From the NCBI RefSeq assembly GCF_000284295.1, contig NC_017093.1, forward strand, positions 6,944,001 through 7,008,000: a stretch of 64,000 nucleotides of DNA, written 5' to 3'. The notes beneath the pieces are model-generated. The model was given only the letters and a program-made list of their open reading frames with translations. It did not search any database and had not been told where the DNA came from. The position numbers were made by a program, and so were the translations under genes. The DNA is from Actinoplanes missouriensis 431. GTDB taxonomy: Bacteria > Actinomycetota > Actinomycetes > Mycobacteriales > Micromonosporaceae. How positions within the stretch are numbered: position 1 is the first letter of the stretch; each line of letters begins with the position of its first letter. Shown here piece after piece: positions 24,989-33,992 of the stretch.

Positions 24989-25588
24989 ATGGGCATCATC
25001 TCCCGCGGCTTCGGCGGGCGGCGGCGTGAGTCGCTGCCCGGCCTGCCGCCCGGCCAGTACCTGACTCACGACTTCCCGGTGCTCTCCGCCGGGCCGACAC
25101 CGCGCATCCCGCTCGACAGGTGGAAGTTCACGATCACCACCGAGACCGGTGAGAAGCACTCCTGGGACTGGAAGGAGTTCACCGCGCTGCCGGCCGAGGA
25201 GTTCACGGTCGACATCCACTGCGTCACCAAGTGGTCCAAGCTCGGCACCACGTGGAAAGGCGTCGCGCTGGACACCCTCTTCGAGGACGTGGAGTCGGCC
25301 GCCGACTACACGATGGCGCACAGCTACGGCGGCTACACCACGAACGTGCCGCTCGACGACCTGCTCGAGGGAAAGGCGTGGCTCGTCTACGAGTTCGACG
25401 GCGAGCCCCTGCACCCCGAGCACGGCGGGCCGGTCCGCCTGCTCGTGCCGCACCTCTACTTCTGGAAGTCCGCGATATGGGTCAACGGACTCCAGATGAT
25501 CAATGAGGACGAGCCCGGCTTCTGGGAGGCCGGCGGCTATCACATGTACGGCGACCCGTGGCGTGAGCAGCGCTACCAGGGAGACTGA
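24989..25588 (+). CDS. Molybdopterin-dependent oxidoreductase (sulfite oxidase-fold)
   Basis: 199 aa, ATG 24989. The text DIHCVTKWSKLGTTWKGV holds the Mo-ligand cysteine (C78), and MAHSYGGYTTNVPLDDLL and VPHLYFWKSAIWVNGLQM are the usual SUOX-fold segments seen in YedY/MsrP-like proteins. There is no Tat or Sec signal, so it is likely cytoplasmic, unlike MsrP. The next gene, 8 bp on, encodes a flavin reductase, a plausible electron donor, and the third is a zinc-ribbon protein. The substrate is unknown. Confidence 0.9.
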   Translation: MGIISRGFGGRRRESLPGLPPGQYLTHDFPVLSAGPTPRIPLDRWKFTITTETGEKHSWDWKEFTALPAEEFTVDIHCVTKWSKLGTTWKGVALDTLFEDVESAADYTMAHSYGGYTTNVPLDDLLEGKAWLVYEFDGEPLHPEHGGPVRLLVPHLYFWKSAIWVNGLQMINEDEPGFWEAGGYHMYGDPWREQRYQGD

Positions 25589-25596
25589 CCGCTGTC

Positions 25597-26367
25597 ATGA
25601 AGAACCGGATCAGCTGGCGGGTCGCCACCGTCTCGTCGGCACGCTGGGAGACCGCCTCGGCCCGTACCCTCGTGCTCGACGTGCCGGACTGGCCGGGCCA
25701 CCTGCCCGGCCAGCACATCGACGTCCGGCTCACCGCCGAGGACGGGTACACCGCGCAACGCAGCTACTCGATCGCCTCCGCCTGGACGCCGGCGCCTTCC
25801 GCGACCGGGGCCGGCTCTGCCGGGGCGCCGGGGACCGTCGAGCTGACGATCCAGCGGCTCGACGACGGTGAGGTGTCGCCGTACCTGACCGACGTGGTCG
25901 AGCCCGGCGACCAGATCGAGCTGCGCGGCCCGGTGGGCGGCTGGTTCGTCTGGCGCGAGAAGCAGACCGCGCCGGTGCTGCTGATCGCCGGCGGCTCCGG
26001 CATCGTGCCGCTGATGGCGATGATCCGGGCCCGCGGCGAGGCACGCGGCCGCCAGCCGTTCCGGCTGATCTATTCGGTGCGCACGCCGGAGGACGCCGCC
26101 TACGCCGACGAGCTGCGCTTGCGGGTACGCGAGAATCCCGGCCTGGACGTGCATTTCGTCTACACCCGGAAGGCTCCGGACGGCTGGCCCACCCCGCCGA
26201 AACGGATCGACGTCGCGGCGATCAACTCGCACGGCTGGCCACCGGACTTCCAGCCGGACTGCTACGTCTGCGGCCCGACCAGCTTCGTCGAGACCGCCGC
26301 CGACATCCTGGTGGCGCTGGGCCACGACCCGAAGCGCATCCGCACCGAGCGCTTCGGAGGCGCCTGA
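25597..26367 (+). CDS. Ferredoxin-NAD(P)H reductase-type flavoprotein
   Basis: 256 aa, ATG 25597 after an AGGGAG-type site. RSYSIAS (FAD-binding RxYS), PVGGWFVW, LLIAGGSGIVPLMAMIRA (nicotinamide-binding GGxGIxP) and YVCGPTSFVE (CGP) place it in the oxygenase-type FAD/NAD(P) reductase family. A non-conserved Ala/Pro/Gly insert (about 67-82) sits in the FAD domain. No iron-sulfur motif is attached. It probably passes electrons from NAD(P)H to the molybdenum enzyme encoded just upstream (inference). Its stop overlaps the next start. Confidence 0.92.
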   Translation: MKNRISWRVATVSSARWETASARTLVLDVPDWPGHLPGQHIDVRLTAEDGYTAQRSYSIASAWTPAPSATGAGSAGAPGTVELTIQRLDDGEVSPYLTDVVEPGDQIELRGPVGGWFVWREKQTAPVLLIAGGSGIVPLMAMIRARGEARGRQPFRLIYSVRTPEDAAYADELRLRVRENPGLDVHFVYTRKAPDGWPTPPKRIDVAAINSHGWPPDFQPDCYVCGPTSFVETAADILVALGHDPKRIRTERFGGA

Positions 26368-26624
26368 TGGAGATCGACGGGAACGCGCTCGCCGGTGACC
26401 TGTCCGAGGTCTTCGCCACGGACGCGACGGTCGCCGTCTTCACCTGCGCCGGCTGCGGCCACGCCGGCGCGGTGGCGACCCTGCGGGTGTGGGGGCCGGC
26501 GCCGGGAGCGGTCGGCCGCTGCCCCAGCTGCACCGACGTGATCCTGAGGCTGGTCCGCACCCCGTCCCGGCTGATCCTCACTCTGACCGGCGCCACCCGC
26601 CTCGAGCTGCCCCTCGACGCCTGA
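26367..26624 (+). CDS. DUF6510-like small zinc-ribbon protein
   Basis: 85 aa, ATG 26367 overlapping the reductase stop. Cysteines C27-x2-C30 and C52-x2-C55 form a zinc-ribbon pattern, with alternating hydrophobic strands around them. The protein follows the molybdenum oxidoreductase and flavin reductase in a coupled three-gene unit, so it likely assists that redox system, for example as maturation or electron-transfer accessory (inference). Family function is not known. Confidence 0.8.
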   Translation: MEIDGNALAGDLSEVFATDATVAVFTCAGCGHAGAVATLRVWGPAPGAVGRCPSCTDVILRLVRTPSRLILTLTGATRLELPLDA

Positions 26625-26687
26625 GCGGAAGCCGCGCGGTCCAGGGTTCCGGCCGGGGGCGACGAGGTCCGGGCGGGTGGGTGCTCC

Positions 26688-26755
26688 CGGCGCACCAGCG
26701 CTGAAGTCGGCCGACAGCAGCGGACGGGCGCACCAGCGCTGATGTCAGCTGACTT
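26688..26755. repeat. Duplicated ~27-bp segment at convergent gene ends
   Basis: GGCGCACCAGCGCTGA(A/T)GTC plus a GGC/AGC and GAC tail occurs twice, about 39 bp apart, between the DUF6510 gene and the GH36 gene. It overlaps the 3' end of the GH36 frame. No separate ORF. Confidence 0.6.
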
Positions 26756-28820
26756 CCAGTAGGAGGGCTTGCTCCGGAGCAAGCAGCGGACACGGCAAAC
26801 CGGCCTCGGCCAGCACCCGTCCCGGGAGCGTCACCTCACCCGCTGCCAGCCACGCCGGTGGGGTGTCCTGGACCGTCTTCGGTGGGGGGCCGATCGGGCG
26901 GACCGTGTAGAGCCGGTTCGGATCCAGGCCGGGGAAACGGATCGGCGGGGGCAGCGCGGTGCTCGGCGAACCGACCGCGACCAGGGCGTACACCGCCTCG
27001 GAGCGGTCCCGGGCCACCACCCCGTGTAGGCGGAACGCCGGGTCGGCGGCGTCGGCGCGGACCACCGTGCCGGTGTGCAGCAGCGGGCGCAGGCGCTTGT
27101 GCTCGGCGATCCAGGCGGCGATCAGGGCGCGCTCCGGCGGTGACGCGGTGGTCAGGTTCCACTCGATGCCGGCGCTGCCGAACAGGGCCGTGGCCAGGCG
27201 GAAGCCGAGCGCCGAGTGCCGGCCGGTGACATGCGCGGTGGCGTCGCCCAGGTGGCCGCCGAGGTATTCCGGCGGGATCAGGACGCTGGTCCAGCGCTGG
27301 ATCCGCTGCCGGTCGAGCGGGTCGTTGGTGTCCGAGGTCCAGAACCGGTCGACCAGGTCGAGGATGCCGAGGTCGATCCGGGCGCCGCCGGAGGCGCAGC
27401 TCTCGATCTCCACGTGCGGGAACTCGGCGCGCAGCGAGGCGAGGAGCCGGTACAGCGCCCGGGTCTGCCGGTGTGCGGCGCCGGGCGTCAGCAGGTCGCG
27501 GTTGTGGTCCCACTTCAGGAACGCGATCGGGTACTCGGTGAGCAGCGCGGCGAGCCGTTCCCGCAGGTGGGCGTAGGCGTCCGGGTTGCCCAGGTCGAGC
27601 ACGCGCTGCCAGCGCCAGGTCGGCCCGGAAGCGCCGCCGAGGATCCAGGACGGGTGTTCCCGGGCCAGCACGGAGTCCGGGCTGATCATCTCGGGTTCGA
27701 CCCAGAGGCCGAAGTCCATGCCGGCGGCGTGCACGCGGGAGATCAGAGGGTGCAGGCCATCCGGCCAGACGGCCGGGTCCACGTACCAGTCGCCGAGGGC
27801 GCGCTTGTCGTCGCGGCGGCCGGTGAACCAGCCGTCGTCGAGCACGAACCGCTCGACCCCGGCATCGGCTGCCGCGTCGACCAGACGGGAGAGGACCGGC
27901 AGGTCGTGGTCGAAGTAGACCGCCTCCCAGGTGTTCAGCACGACCGGCCGGGGCAGGCGCAGCGCGGAACGGGAGCGGATCCACGGGTGCAGCCGGTCGG
28001 AGAGCCCGTCGATGCCGGTCTCCGAGTGGACCGCGACGAGCCACGGGGTCTCGTAGGACTCCCCCGGCGCGAGCCGGATCTCGCCGGGGGCGAGCAGTTC
28101 GCCGCCCCCGAGGGTGCCGGGGCCGAGCGCCGAGCGTTCCGCGACGAGCCGCTTGTCACCGCTCCACGCCAGGTGGACGGCCCAGAGGCGGCCGCGCCGG
28201 AAGCCGAAGCCGGGCTCGCCGGCCATCAGCAGGAACGCGTCGTCGTGTCCGGGACGGCCGTGCCGGCTCTCCCGGCTCCAGACGCCGTGCCGCAGCGGGG
28301 CGCGCTGCGGCTGCCGCTCGTGCGCCCACAGCCCGGTGAAGTCGAGCAGCTCGGCGGCGTCGGCGGGGATGGGGAGCGCGATGTCGAGCCCGGCGAGATC
28401 GAATGCGGTCGCGCCGCGGTTGACCAGCACGTGCCGCACGCGCAGGACGCCTTCCGCGGACAACTCCAGCTCGGTCGTCAGTTCGAGCGAACCGTCGGCG
28501 CTCTCCCCCCGTACCCACGCAATCGGGTCTTGATCGTGGAGCTCGACCAGGCGGAAAGCCGGCGCCGGAACGCCCTGCCGGTGGCCCTCCACGGTCTGCC
28601 GGCCACTCCATCCGTCGGCGAGCGACGACCACAGGGACAACCGCAGGGGTACGTCGATCGAGCTGGGCGGGATCGCCGGAACCGACGCGTCGGCGAGCGC
28701 GGCGAGTGCCGTCTCGTCGAGGTCGCCCAGGTCCGAACCCCAATGAATGATCGCTGGAACGCCACCGCGGGCGTCCAGCACAAGGCTGGCGCCCGCGGCG
28801 CGGAGGTGGAGCACGGTCAC
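26745..28820 (-). CDS. Alpha-galactosidase, GH36 type
   Basis: 691 aa. The start is GTG 28820, overlapping the stop of the binding-protein gene. An N-terminal beta-sandwich (1-280) precedes a catalytic barrel with FVLDDGWFTGRR, FLKWDHNRDL (nucleophile D438), ESCASGGARIDLG and FWTSDTNDPLDR (acid/base D497), all hallmark GH36 segments, then a C-terminal beta domain. No signal peptide, so cytoplasmic: it would hydrolyse alpha-galactosides after ABC uptake. Last gene of the galactoside operon controlled by the divergent LacI-type repressor. Confidence 0.93.
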   Translation of the reverse strand: MTVLHLRAAGASLVLDARGGVPAIIHWGSDLGDLDETALAALADASVPAIPPSSIDVPLRLSLWSSLADGWSGRQTVEGHRQGVPAPAFRLVELHDQDPIAWVRGESADGSLELTTELELSAEGVLRVRHVLVNRGATAFDLAGLDIALPIPADAAELLDFTGLWAHERQPQRAPLRHGVWSRESRHGRPGHDDAFLLMAGEPGFGFRRGRLWAVHLAWSGDKRLVAERSALGPGTLGGGELLAPGEIRLAPGESYETPWLVAVHSETGIDGLSDRLHPWIRSRSALRLPRPVVLNTWEAVYFDHDLPVLSRLVDAAADAGVERFVLDDGWFTGRRDDKRALGDWYVDPAVWPDGLHPLISRVHAAGMDFGLWVEPEMISPDSVLAREHPSWILGGASGPTWRWQRVLDLGNPDAYAHLRERLAALLTEYPIAFLKWDHNRDLLTPGAAHRQTRALYRLLASLRAEFPHVEIESCASGGARIDLGILDLVDRFWTSDTNDPLDRQRIQRWTSVLIPPEYLGGHLGDATAHVTGRHSALGFRLATALFGSAGIEWNLTTASPPERALIAAWIAEHKRLRPLLHTGTVVRADAADPAFRLHGVVARDRSEAVYALVAVGSPSTALPPPIRFPGLDPNRLYTVRPIGPPPKTVQDTPPAWLAAGEVTLPGRVLAEAGLPCPLLAPEQALLLEVS

Positions 28821-30151
28821 TCGGCGACCGGAATCGACTGCGACTTGAGGGTCTCGACGGTCGAGGTCTGCGCCTTCTTCAGCGCGTCGAGCAGGGTGCC
28901 GCTGCCGGACACGGCGGCCTTGAAGCCGTCCGAGGTGGTGGTGTAGGTCGAGGTCATCGTCGGTCCCCAGACGAAGTCGGACGCGACCTGGGTGGAGGCC
29001 TGCGCGAAGACATCGTAGATCGGCTGGCCGCCGTAGAACTCGACTCCCTGCTTCAGGGCGGGCAGCGACGCCCCGGCCTTGGTCGCCGGGTAGAGCTGCG
29101 CCTCCTTGTTGAGCAGGGTCAGCGCCTCCTCGCTGGTGTTCAGCCAGAGAGCGAACTTGGCCGCCTCGTACGGGTGCTTCGAGCCCTTGAAGACCGCGGT
29201 GGCCGAGCCGCCCCAGTTACCGGCGACGTTGCCACCGGCGGTCCACTGCGGCATCGGGGCGACCGCCCACTTGCCCGAGGTGTCCGGCGCGCCCGACATG
29301 ATCGAGTTGGCGCCCCACACCGCGGAGACCCAGGTCCACGCCTTGCTGGTGTTGTACGCGTTGTCCCACTCGGTGGTCCACGGCGGAACCGTCGAGACGA
29401 GCTTCTTGTCGAGCAGGCCCTGCCAGTAGTTCGCGACCTTGGTGGTGTTCTCGTCGGCCAGGTTCACGGTCCACTTGGAGCCGTCGTTGCTGAACCAGCG
29501 GCCACCCGCCTGCCAGGAGAGGCCGGCGAACTGGTTGATGTCGCTCTGCGAGAAGTTGGTGATGTACCCACCGGCGGCCTTCACCTTCTCGGCCGCCGCG
29601 GCGTACTCGTCCCAGGTGGTCGGCACCGGGATGTTGTTCTTCTCGAACAGGTCCTTGCGGTAGAAGAGCGCCATGGGGCCCGCGTCCTGCGGGACGCCGT
29701 AGACCGAGTTCTCCTCGCCGAAGGTGACCTGTCCCCAGGTCCAGTCGACGAACTTGTCCTTCGCGGCGGTCACCTCGTCGCAGGCGGCCAGGTTCTCCAG
29801 GCCGTCCTGGACGCGGAAGCTGGGCAGCGCGTCGTACTCGATGTGGCCGAGGTCGGGCGCGTTGCCGGCCTTCAGCTGGTTGAAGAAGTTCTGGTAGGTG
29901 CCGCCGTTGCCGTTCGGGCCGGTCTGCACCTTGACCTGGATGTTCGGGTTCGCGGCGTTCCAGACCTTCACCACGTTCTCGATACCGGGGATCCAGGTGG
30001 TGTAGTTCAGCGTGACCGGGCCGGAGGAGGGAGCGCAGCTCGCCGCGCCGGCCGCACCCGTCGTCTCCTCGTCACCGCCGGAGGAGCAGGCGGTCAGGGC
30101 GAGTGCTGAGGTCAGCACGACGCCGAGGGAGCGCATGGGAAAACGCATCAT
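28817..30151 (-). CDS. Sugar ABC transporter substrate-binding lipoprotein
   Basis: 444 aa; start MMRFP at 30151 (ATG-ATG pair, AGAGGA just upstream). A lipobox LTAC (about 21) marks a lipoprotein anchored outside the membrane. The mature protein has the type I sugar-binding fold: TTWIPGIENVVKVWNAANP, YDALPSF, GVPQDAGPMALFYRKDLFE and AAKFALWLN. It would bind galactose-containing oligosaccharides given its neighbours. It lies between GH36 (overlapping) and the permeases (44 bp). Confidence 0.93.
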   Translation of the reverse strand: MMRFPMRSLGVVLTSALALTACSSGGDEETTGAAGAASCAPSSGPVTLNYTTWIPGIENVVKVWNAANPNIQVKVQTGPNGNGGTYQNFFNQLKAGNAPDLGHIEYDALPSFRVQDGLENLAACDEVTAAKDKFVDWTWGQVTFGEENSVYGVPQDAGPMALFYRKDLFEKNNIPVPTTWDEYAAAAEKVKAAGGYITNFSQSDINQFAGLSWQAGGRWFSNDGSKWTVNLADENTTKVANYWQGLLDKKLVSTVPPWTTEWDNAYNTSKAWTWVSAVWGANSIMSGAPDTSGKWAVAPMPQWTAGGNVAGNWGGSATAVFKGSKHPYEAAKFALWLNTSEEALTLLNKEAQLYPATKAGASLPALKQGVEFYGGQPIYDVFAQASTQVASDFVWGPTMTSTYTTTSDGFKAAVSGSGTLLDALKKAQTSTVETLKSQSIPVAE

Positions 30152-30195
30152 TTTCCTCTTTCTGCGGGGTTTTTTCTTCGGGTGAGAGGGGGGTG

Positions 30196-31029
30196 TTACT
30201 TGATGGCGCCCGAGCCGAGGCCGTTGCGCCAGAACCGCTGGAGGAGCAGGAACGCGATCACCAGCGGGATGATCGAGACGAACGCGCCGGACAGCACCAG
30301 CATCCGCAGCTCGGGGATCTGGTTGACCTGCGTGTTCCAGCTGTAGAGGCCGAGGGTGACCGGGAAGAGCCGCTCGTTGCCGAGCATGATCAGCGGCAGC
30401 AGGAAGTTGTTCCAGACCGCGACGAAGTGGAACAGGAAGATCGTCACGAGGGCCGGGAACATCAGCTTGGTGGAGACCGTGAAGAACGTCCGCACCTCGC
30501 CGGAGCCGTCCAGCCGGGCAGCTTCGAGAAGCTCGTCCGGCACGCTCGCGGTGGCGTAGATCCGGGCCAGATAGACGCCGAACGGGTTCACCAGGCTGGG
30601 CAGGAAGACCGACCAGAAGGTGTTCGTCGCGTTGAGCTGGCTGAAGATCAGGAAGAGCGGCAGGGCGAGCGCGGTGAACGGCACCAGAACACCGCTCAGC
30701 ACCACGTTGAAGATCGCCTCCCGGCCCGGGAAGCGGTACTTCGCGAGGGCGTACCCGCACATCGCGGCGAGGACCGTGCCGAGCAGGGCCGCGCCACCGG
30801 TGTAGAGGACGCTGTTCAGCATCCAGCGCAGGAACACGCCGTCGCCGTACGCGAAGAGCTCCTTGAGGTTGTCGACCAGGGCGAAGTCGGCGAACCAGAG
30901 CGCGTCGGTGCTGCTGAACTGGGCCCGGCTCTTGGTGGCGGCGACCAGCAGCCACCAGATCGGGATCAGGAAGTAGAGGGTGCAGGCGCCCATCACGATC
31001 ATGGGTGCGATGCGGTTCGCGTTTTTCAC
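30196..31029 (-). CDS. Sugar ABC transporter permease, MalG type
   Basis: 277 aa, GTG 31029 overlapping the MalF-type stop and preceded by GGAGG. Six transmembrane helices are visible (first about 10-30). The ATPase-contact loop reads ELLEAARLDGSGEVRTFF, matching EAAxxDGA. It pairs with the MalF-type permease to form the channel. No ATP-binding gene is present in the cluster. Confidence 0.94.
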   Translation of the reverse strand: MKNANRIAPMIVMGACTLYFLIPIWWLLVAATKSRAQFSSTDALWFADFALVDNLKELFAYGDGVFLRWMLNSVLYTGGAALLGTVLAAMCGYALAKYRFPGREAIFNVVLSGVLVPFTALALPLFLIFSQLNATNTFWSVFLPSLVNPFGVYLARIYATASVPDELLEAARLDGSGEVRTFFTVSTKLMFPALVTIFLFHFVAVWNNFLLPLIMLGNERLFPVTLGLYSWNTQVNQIPELRMLVLSGAFVSIIPLVIAFLLLQRFWRNGLGSGAIK

Positions 31030-31895
31030 TTCTCGCCTCCGCGCTGGGTCACCTTCAGGAAGGCGAAGGACAGCAGGCACGTGGCGAGCGCCAGCACGAC
31101 CGAGAACGCCGCCGCCAGGTTGAAGTTCGGGATGGAGGAGGTGGAGTAGACGGTCAGGTTCGGCGTGTACGTGCTGGACACCGCCGAGCTGAACGTCCGG
31201 AAGACCGCGGGCTCGGCGAGCAGCTGCAGCGTTCCGATGATCGAGAAGACGGTGGTCAGCACGATCGCCGGCATCACCAGCGGGATCTTGATGGACCACG
31301 CGGTACGGAACGCCCCGGCGCCGTCGAGCTTGGCCGCCTCGTACACCTCCTGCGGGATCGCCAGCAGCGAGGAGTAGATGATCAGCATGTTGTAGCCGAC
31401 GTAGACCCAGGTCACGACGTTCGCCATGGACCAGAGCACGAGGTCCGCGCTCAGCAGGTCGACGGCGCTCGTGACGCTCTGGAACGGCGACAGGTTCGGC
31501 GAGTAGAGGAAGCCCCACATGATCGCCGCGACCACGCCCGGCACGGCGTACGGGACGAAGAACGCGAGCCGGAAGAACCGGCGCCCGCGCACCAGACCGG
31601 AGTCGAGCAGCAGCGCCAGCACCAGGGCCAGCCCGAGCATGACCGGGACCTGGACGACGCCGAACAGCAGCACCCGGCCGATCGACTCCCAGAACGGGCC
31701 GTCGGAGAACACCCGCTGGTACTGATCCAGTCCGCCGAAGACCTCGCGGGCCGGACCGAACGTGCCGGTGCGCTCGACCTTGTAGAGGGACTGCTTGATC
31801 GCGTACAGGATCGGCGCGAGGTAGAAGGCCGCGAAGAGCAGGCCGAACGGGAGGATGAAGAAAAGCAGGGCGCCCAGGGGCTTCTTCCTGGTCAT
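31026..31895 (-). CDS. Sugar ABC transporter permease, MalF type
   Basis: 289 aa, ATG 31895 overlapping the GH42 stop. The hydrophobic N terminus, six membrane helices and the loop EVYEAAKLDGAGAFRTAW (EAA motif) identify an inner-membrane sugar permease. It partners the MalG-type permease and the lipoprotein. In actinomycetes such importers often use a shared ATPase of the MsiK type, which fits the absence of one here. Confidence 0.94.
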   Translation of the reverse strand: MTRKKPLGALLFFILPFGLLFAAFYLAPILYAIKQSLYKVERTGTFGPAREVFGGLDQYQRVFSDGPFWESIGRVLLFGVVQVPVMLGLALVLALLLDSGLVRGRRFFRLAFFVPYAVPGVVAAIMWGFLYSPNLSPFQSVTSAVDLLSADLVLWSMANVVTWVYVGYNMLIIYSSLLAIPQEVYEAAKLDGAGAFRTAWSIKIPLVMPAIVLTTVFSIIGTLQLLAEPAVFRTFSSAVSSTYTPNLTVYSTSSIPNFNLAAAFSVVLALATCLLSFAFLKVTQRGGEK

Positions 31896-33859
31896 GCCGT
31901 CACCTCCCGGATAACCGCCGTCTGTCCTGCTCCGACGTTGCTGATCTCGGTGTCGGTCACGAGGTCGTGACCGGTTTCGATCGCCACGGGCTGCGTGCCG
32001 TGGTTGATCACGAAGAGATAGGAGCGGCCGTCGCCGGAGCGCCGGACCACCTCGACGTCGCCGTTCGATTCCGGGCCGGCCGCCGTGACGCCGGCGGCGG
32101 TCACCGCGTCCCGGACCAGCTCGCGCAGGCCACGCGGGTCGAGCTCGGTCGCGACGTACCAGGCGTTGCCGTTGCGGGTGATCGCCGGGACGCCGGGCAT
32201 CGGCCCGTCGGTGTAGGTGGCGACGGTCTCCGCCGTGGTGGTGCGCAGGCGCTCGGTCCACGTCGTCCCGGTCGCGCCGTTGGAGAGCCTGACCTGGTGG
32301 CCCGGCAGCAGCGGGGCGAACTCCTCGCCGTGAACGCCGAGCACGTCCTTGAACGCCCCCGGATAGCCGCCGAGGCGGATCCGGTCCCGCTCGTCGACGA
32401 TCCCGGAGAAGAACGTGACGAGGAGGCTCCCGCCGTTCTCGACGTACGCCGCCATCCGCTCCGCGGCCTCGTCGCTCACCATGTAGAGGCACGGCACCAC
32501 GACCAGCTTGTACTTCTCGAGGTCCGCGCCGGGGGCGACCACGTCGGTGGTGACGCCGAGCTCACGCAGCGCCCGGTGCGCGCGGTGGACCTGGTCGAGA
32601 TAGGTGACCGCCTGCGACGGGCGGGCCTCGCCCTCCGCCGACCACCAGGACTCCCAGCTGAAGACCAGCGCGACGTCCGACTCGACCTCGGTGCCGGCCA
32701 CCTCGCCGATCCGGTCCAGGGTCTCGGAGAGCCGCAGCACCTCCCGCCAGGCGACGGTGTCGGTGCCGGCGTGCGGCAGCAGCGCGGAGTGGAACTTCTC
32801 GGCGCCCTGCGCGGAGGCCCGCCACTGGAAGAAGCAGAGGGAGTCGGCGCCCCGGGCCACGTGGGTCAGCGAGTTACGGATCATCTCGCCCGGCGCCTTG
32901 GTCAGGTTGTGCGGCTGCCAGTTCACCGCGCCGGCCGCCTGCTCCATGAGCATCCACGGCTTGCCGCCGGCCAGGCCACGGGTCAGGTCGGCGGCGAAGG
33001 AGAGCTCCGCGACCGGGTCGCCGAGGCGGTGGTCGAGGTAGTGGTCGTTCGCGACGACGTCCATCTCCGGCGCCCAGGACCAGTAGTCGAGGTTGCGGAT
33101 GTGTGCGGTGACCATGAAGTTCGTGGTCACCTTGATGTCCGAGTGACGGCGCAGGATCTCCGCCTCGGCGCGGTAGTAGCCGAGCAGCTCGTCGGAGCTG
33201 AACCGGTGGAAGTCGACGATCTGGGCCGGGTTGCGCAGCGAGAGCGCCAGCCGCGGCGGCTGGATCTCCGACCAGTCGCCGTACCGCTGGCTCCAGAACG
33301 ACGTGCCCCAGGCCTCGTTCAGCGTCTCGATCTTGCGGTAGCGCTCGCGCAGCCAGCCCCGGAAGGCCTCGGCGCTCGCGTCGCAGTAGCAGAGCGCGTT
33401 GTGGCAGCCCAGCTCGTTCGAGACGTGCCAGAGCGCGACGGCGGGGTGGCTGCCGTACCGCTGGGCGACCTGCTCGACCAGGGCGAGCGCCTTCTCCCGG
33501 AAGACCGGCGAACTCGGGCACCAGGCCTGGCGGCCGCCGGGGAACCGGATCGTCCCGTCGGCCGCGGCCGGCAGGATCTCCGGGTACAGGGTGCTGAGCC
33601 ACGGCGGCGGGCTGCTCGTTCCCGTACCCAGATTGACCTGGATCCCGTTCTCGTGCAGCAGGCCGATGACCTCGTCGAGGTCGTCGAAGTGGTACCGGCC
33701 GGGGCTCGGCTCCACGTTCGACCAGCCGAAGATGTTGACGGCCACCAGGTCGACGCCGGCCTGACGCATGAGCGCGACATCCTCGCGCCACACGTCGGGC
33801 GACCATTGTTCCGGGTTGTAGTCACAGCCGAGGCTGATCCCGGTCTTCCGCTTAAACAT
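31892..33859 (-). CDS. Beta-galactosidase, GH42
   Basis: 655 aa. The start is ATG 33859 with AGGAG upstream; the frame is open to 33892 but only this ATG has a ribosome site. The barrel begins GISLGCDYNPEQW. WHVSNELGCHN gives the acid/base E149, and PWMLMEQAAG gives the nucleophile E306. C114, C152, C157 and C159 match the four-cysteine zinc site of GH42 enzymes. A beta-galactosidase trimerisation-type domain follows at about 400-600. No signal peptide, so cytoplasmic. First gene of the operon GH42-MalF-MalG-binding protein-GH36, directly behind two palindromic operators. Confidence 0.95.
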   Translation of the reverse strand: MFKRKTGISLGCDYNPEQWSPDVWREDVALMRQAGVDLVAVNIFGWSNVEPSPGRYHFDDLDEVIGLLHENGIQVNLGTGTSSPPPWLSTLYPEILPAAADGTIRFPGGRQAWCPSSPVFREKALALVEQVAQRYGSHPAVALWHVSNELGCHNALCYCDASAEAFRGWLRERYRKIETLNEAWGTSFWSQRYGDWSEIQPPRLALSLRNPAQIVDFHRFSSDELLGYYRAEAEILRRHSDIKVTTNFMVTAHIRNLDYWSWAPEMDVVANDHYLDHRLGDPVAELSFAADLTRGLAGGKPWMLMEQAAGAVNWQPHNLTKAPGEMIRNSLTHVARGADSLCFFQWRASAQGAEKFHSALLPHAGTDTVAWREVLRLSETLDRIGEVAGTEVESDVALVFSWESWWSAEGEARPSQAVTYLDQVHRAHRALRELGVTTDVVAPGADLEKYKLVVVPCLYMVSDEAAERMAAYVENGGSLLVTFFSGIVDERDRIRLGGYPGAFKDVLGVHGEEFAPLLPGHQVRLSNGATGTTWTERLRTTTAETVATYTDGPMPGVPAITRNGNAWYVATELDPRGLRELVRDAVTAAGVTAAGPESNGDVEVVRRSGDGRSYLFVINHGTQPVAIETGHDLVTDTEISNVGAGQTAVIREVTA

Positions 33860-33877
33860 AAAACTCCTGGTCACAGG

Positions 33878-33895
33878 TGTGTGCACGTGCACACA
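33878..33895. promoter_or_regulatory. LacI-type operator 1 (perfect palindrome)
   Basis: TGTGTGCACGTGCACACA is a perfect 18-bp palindrome 19 bp upstream of the GH42 start, placed to block its transcription. Confidence 0.85.
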
Positions 33896-33924
33896 TTTCC
33901 GGGGACCTAAGTGTCCGTTACGGA

Positions 33925-33942
33925 TGTGTGAACGTGCACACA
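33925..33942. promoter_or_regulatory. LacI-type operator 2
   Basis: TGTGTGAACGTGCACACA differs from operator 1 at one base. Centres are 47 bp apart, allowing looping or dual control of the divergent genes. Confidence 0.85.
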
Positions 33943-33980
33943 GTAGGAGTGGCCTGGCACTCAGTCAATAGGCCCGGCGC

Positions 33981-33986
33981 TACATT
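33981..33986 (+). promoter_or_regulatory. -10 hexamer for leaderless lacI-type transcript
   Basis: TACATT ends 6 nt before the ATG at 33993. No ribosome site is present in between. Confidence 0.55.
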
Positions 33987-33992
33987 GATCGC

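Noticed and set aside
31967..33910. 647-codon plus-strand open frame
   Set aside because: Antisense to the GH42 gene, whose catalytic motifs make it the real gene; the shadow also covers the operators.
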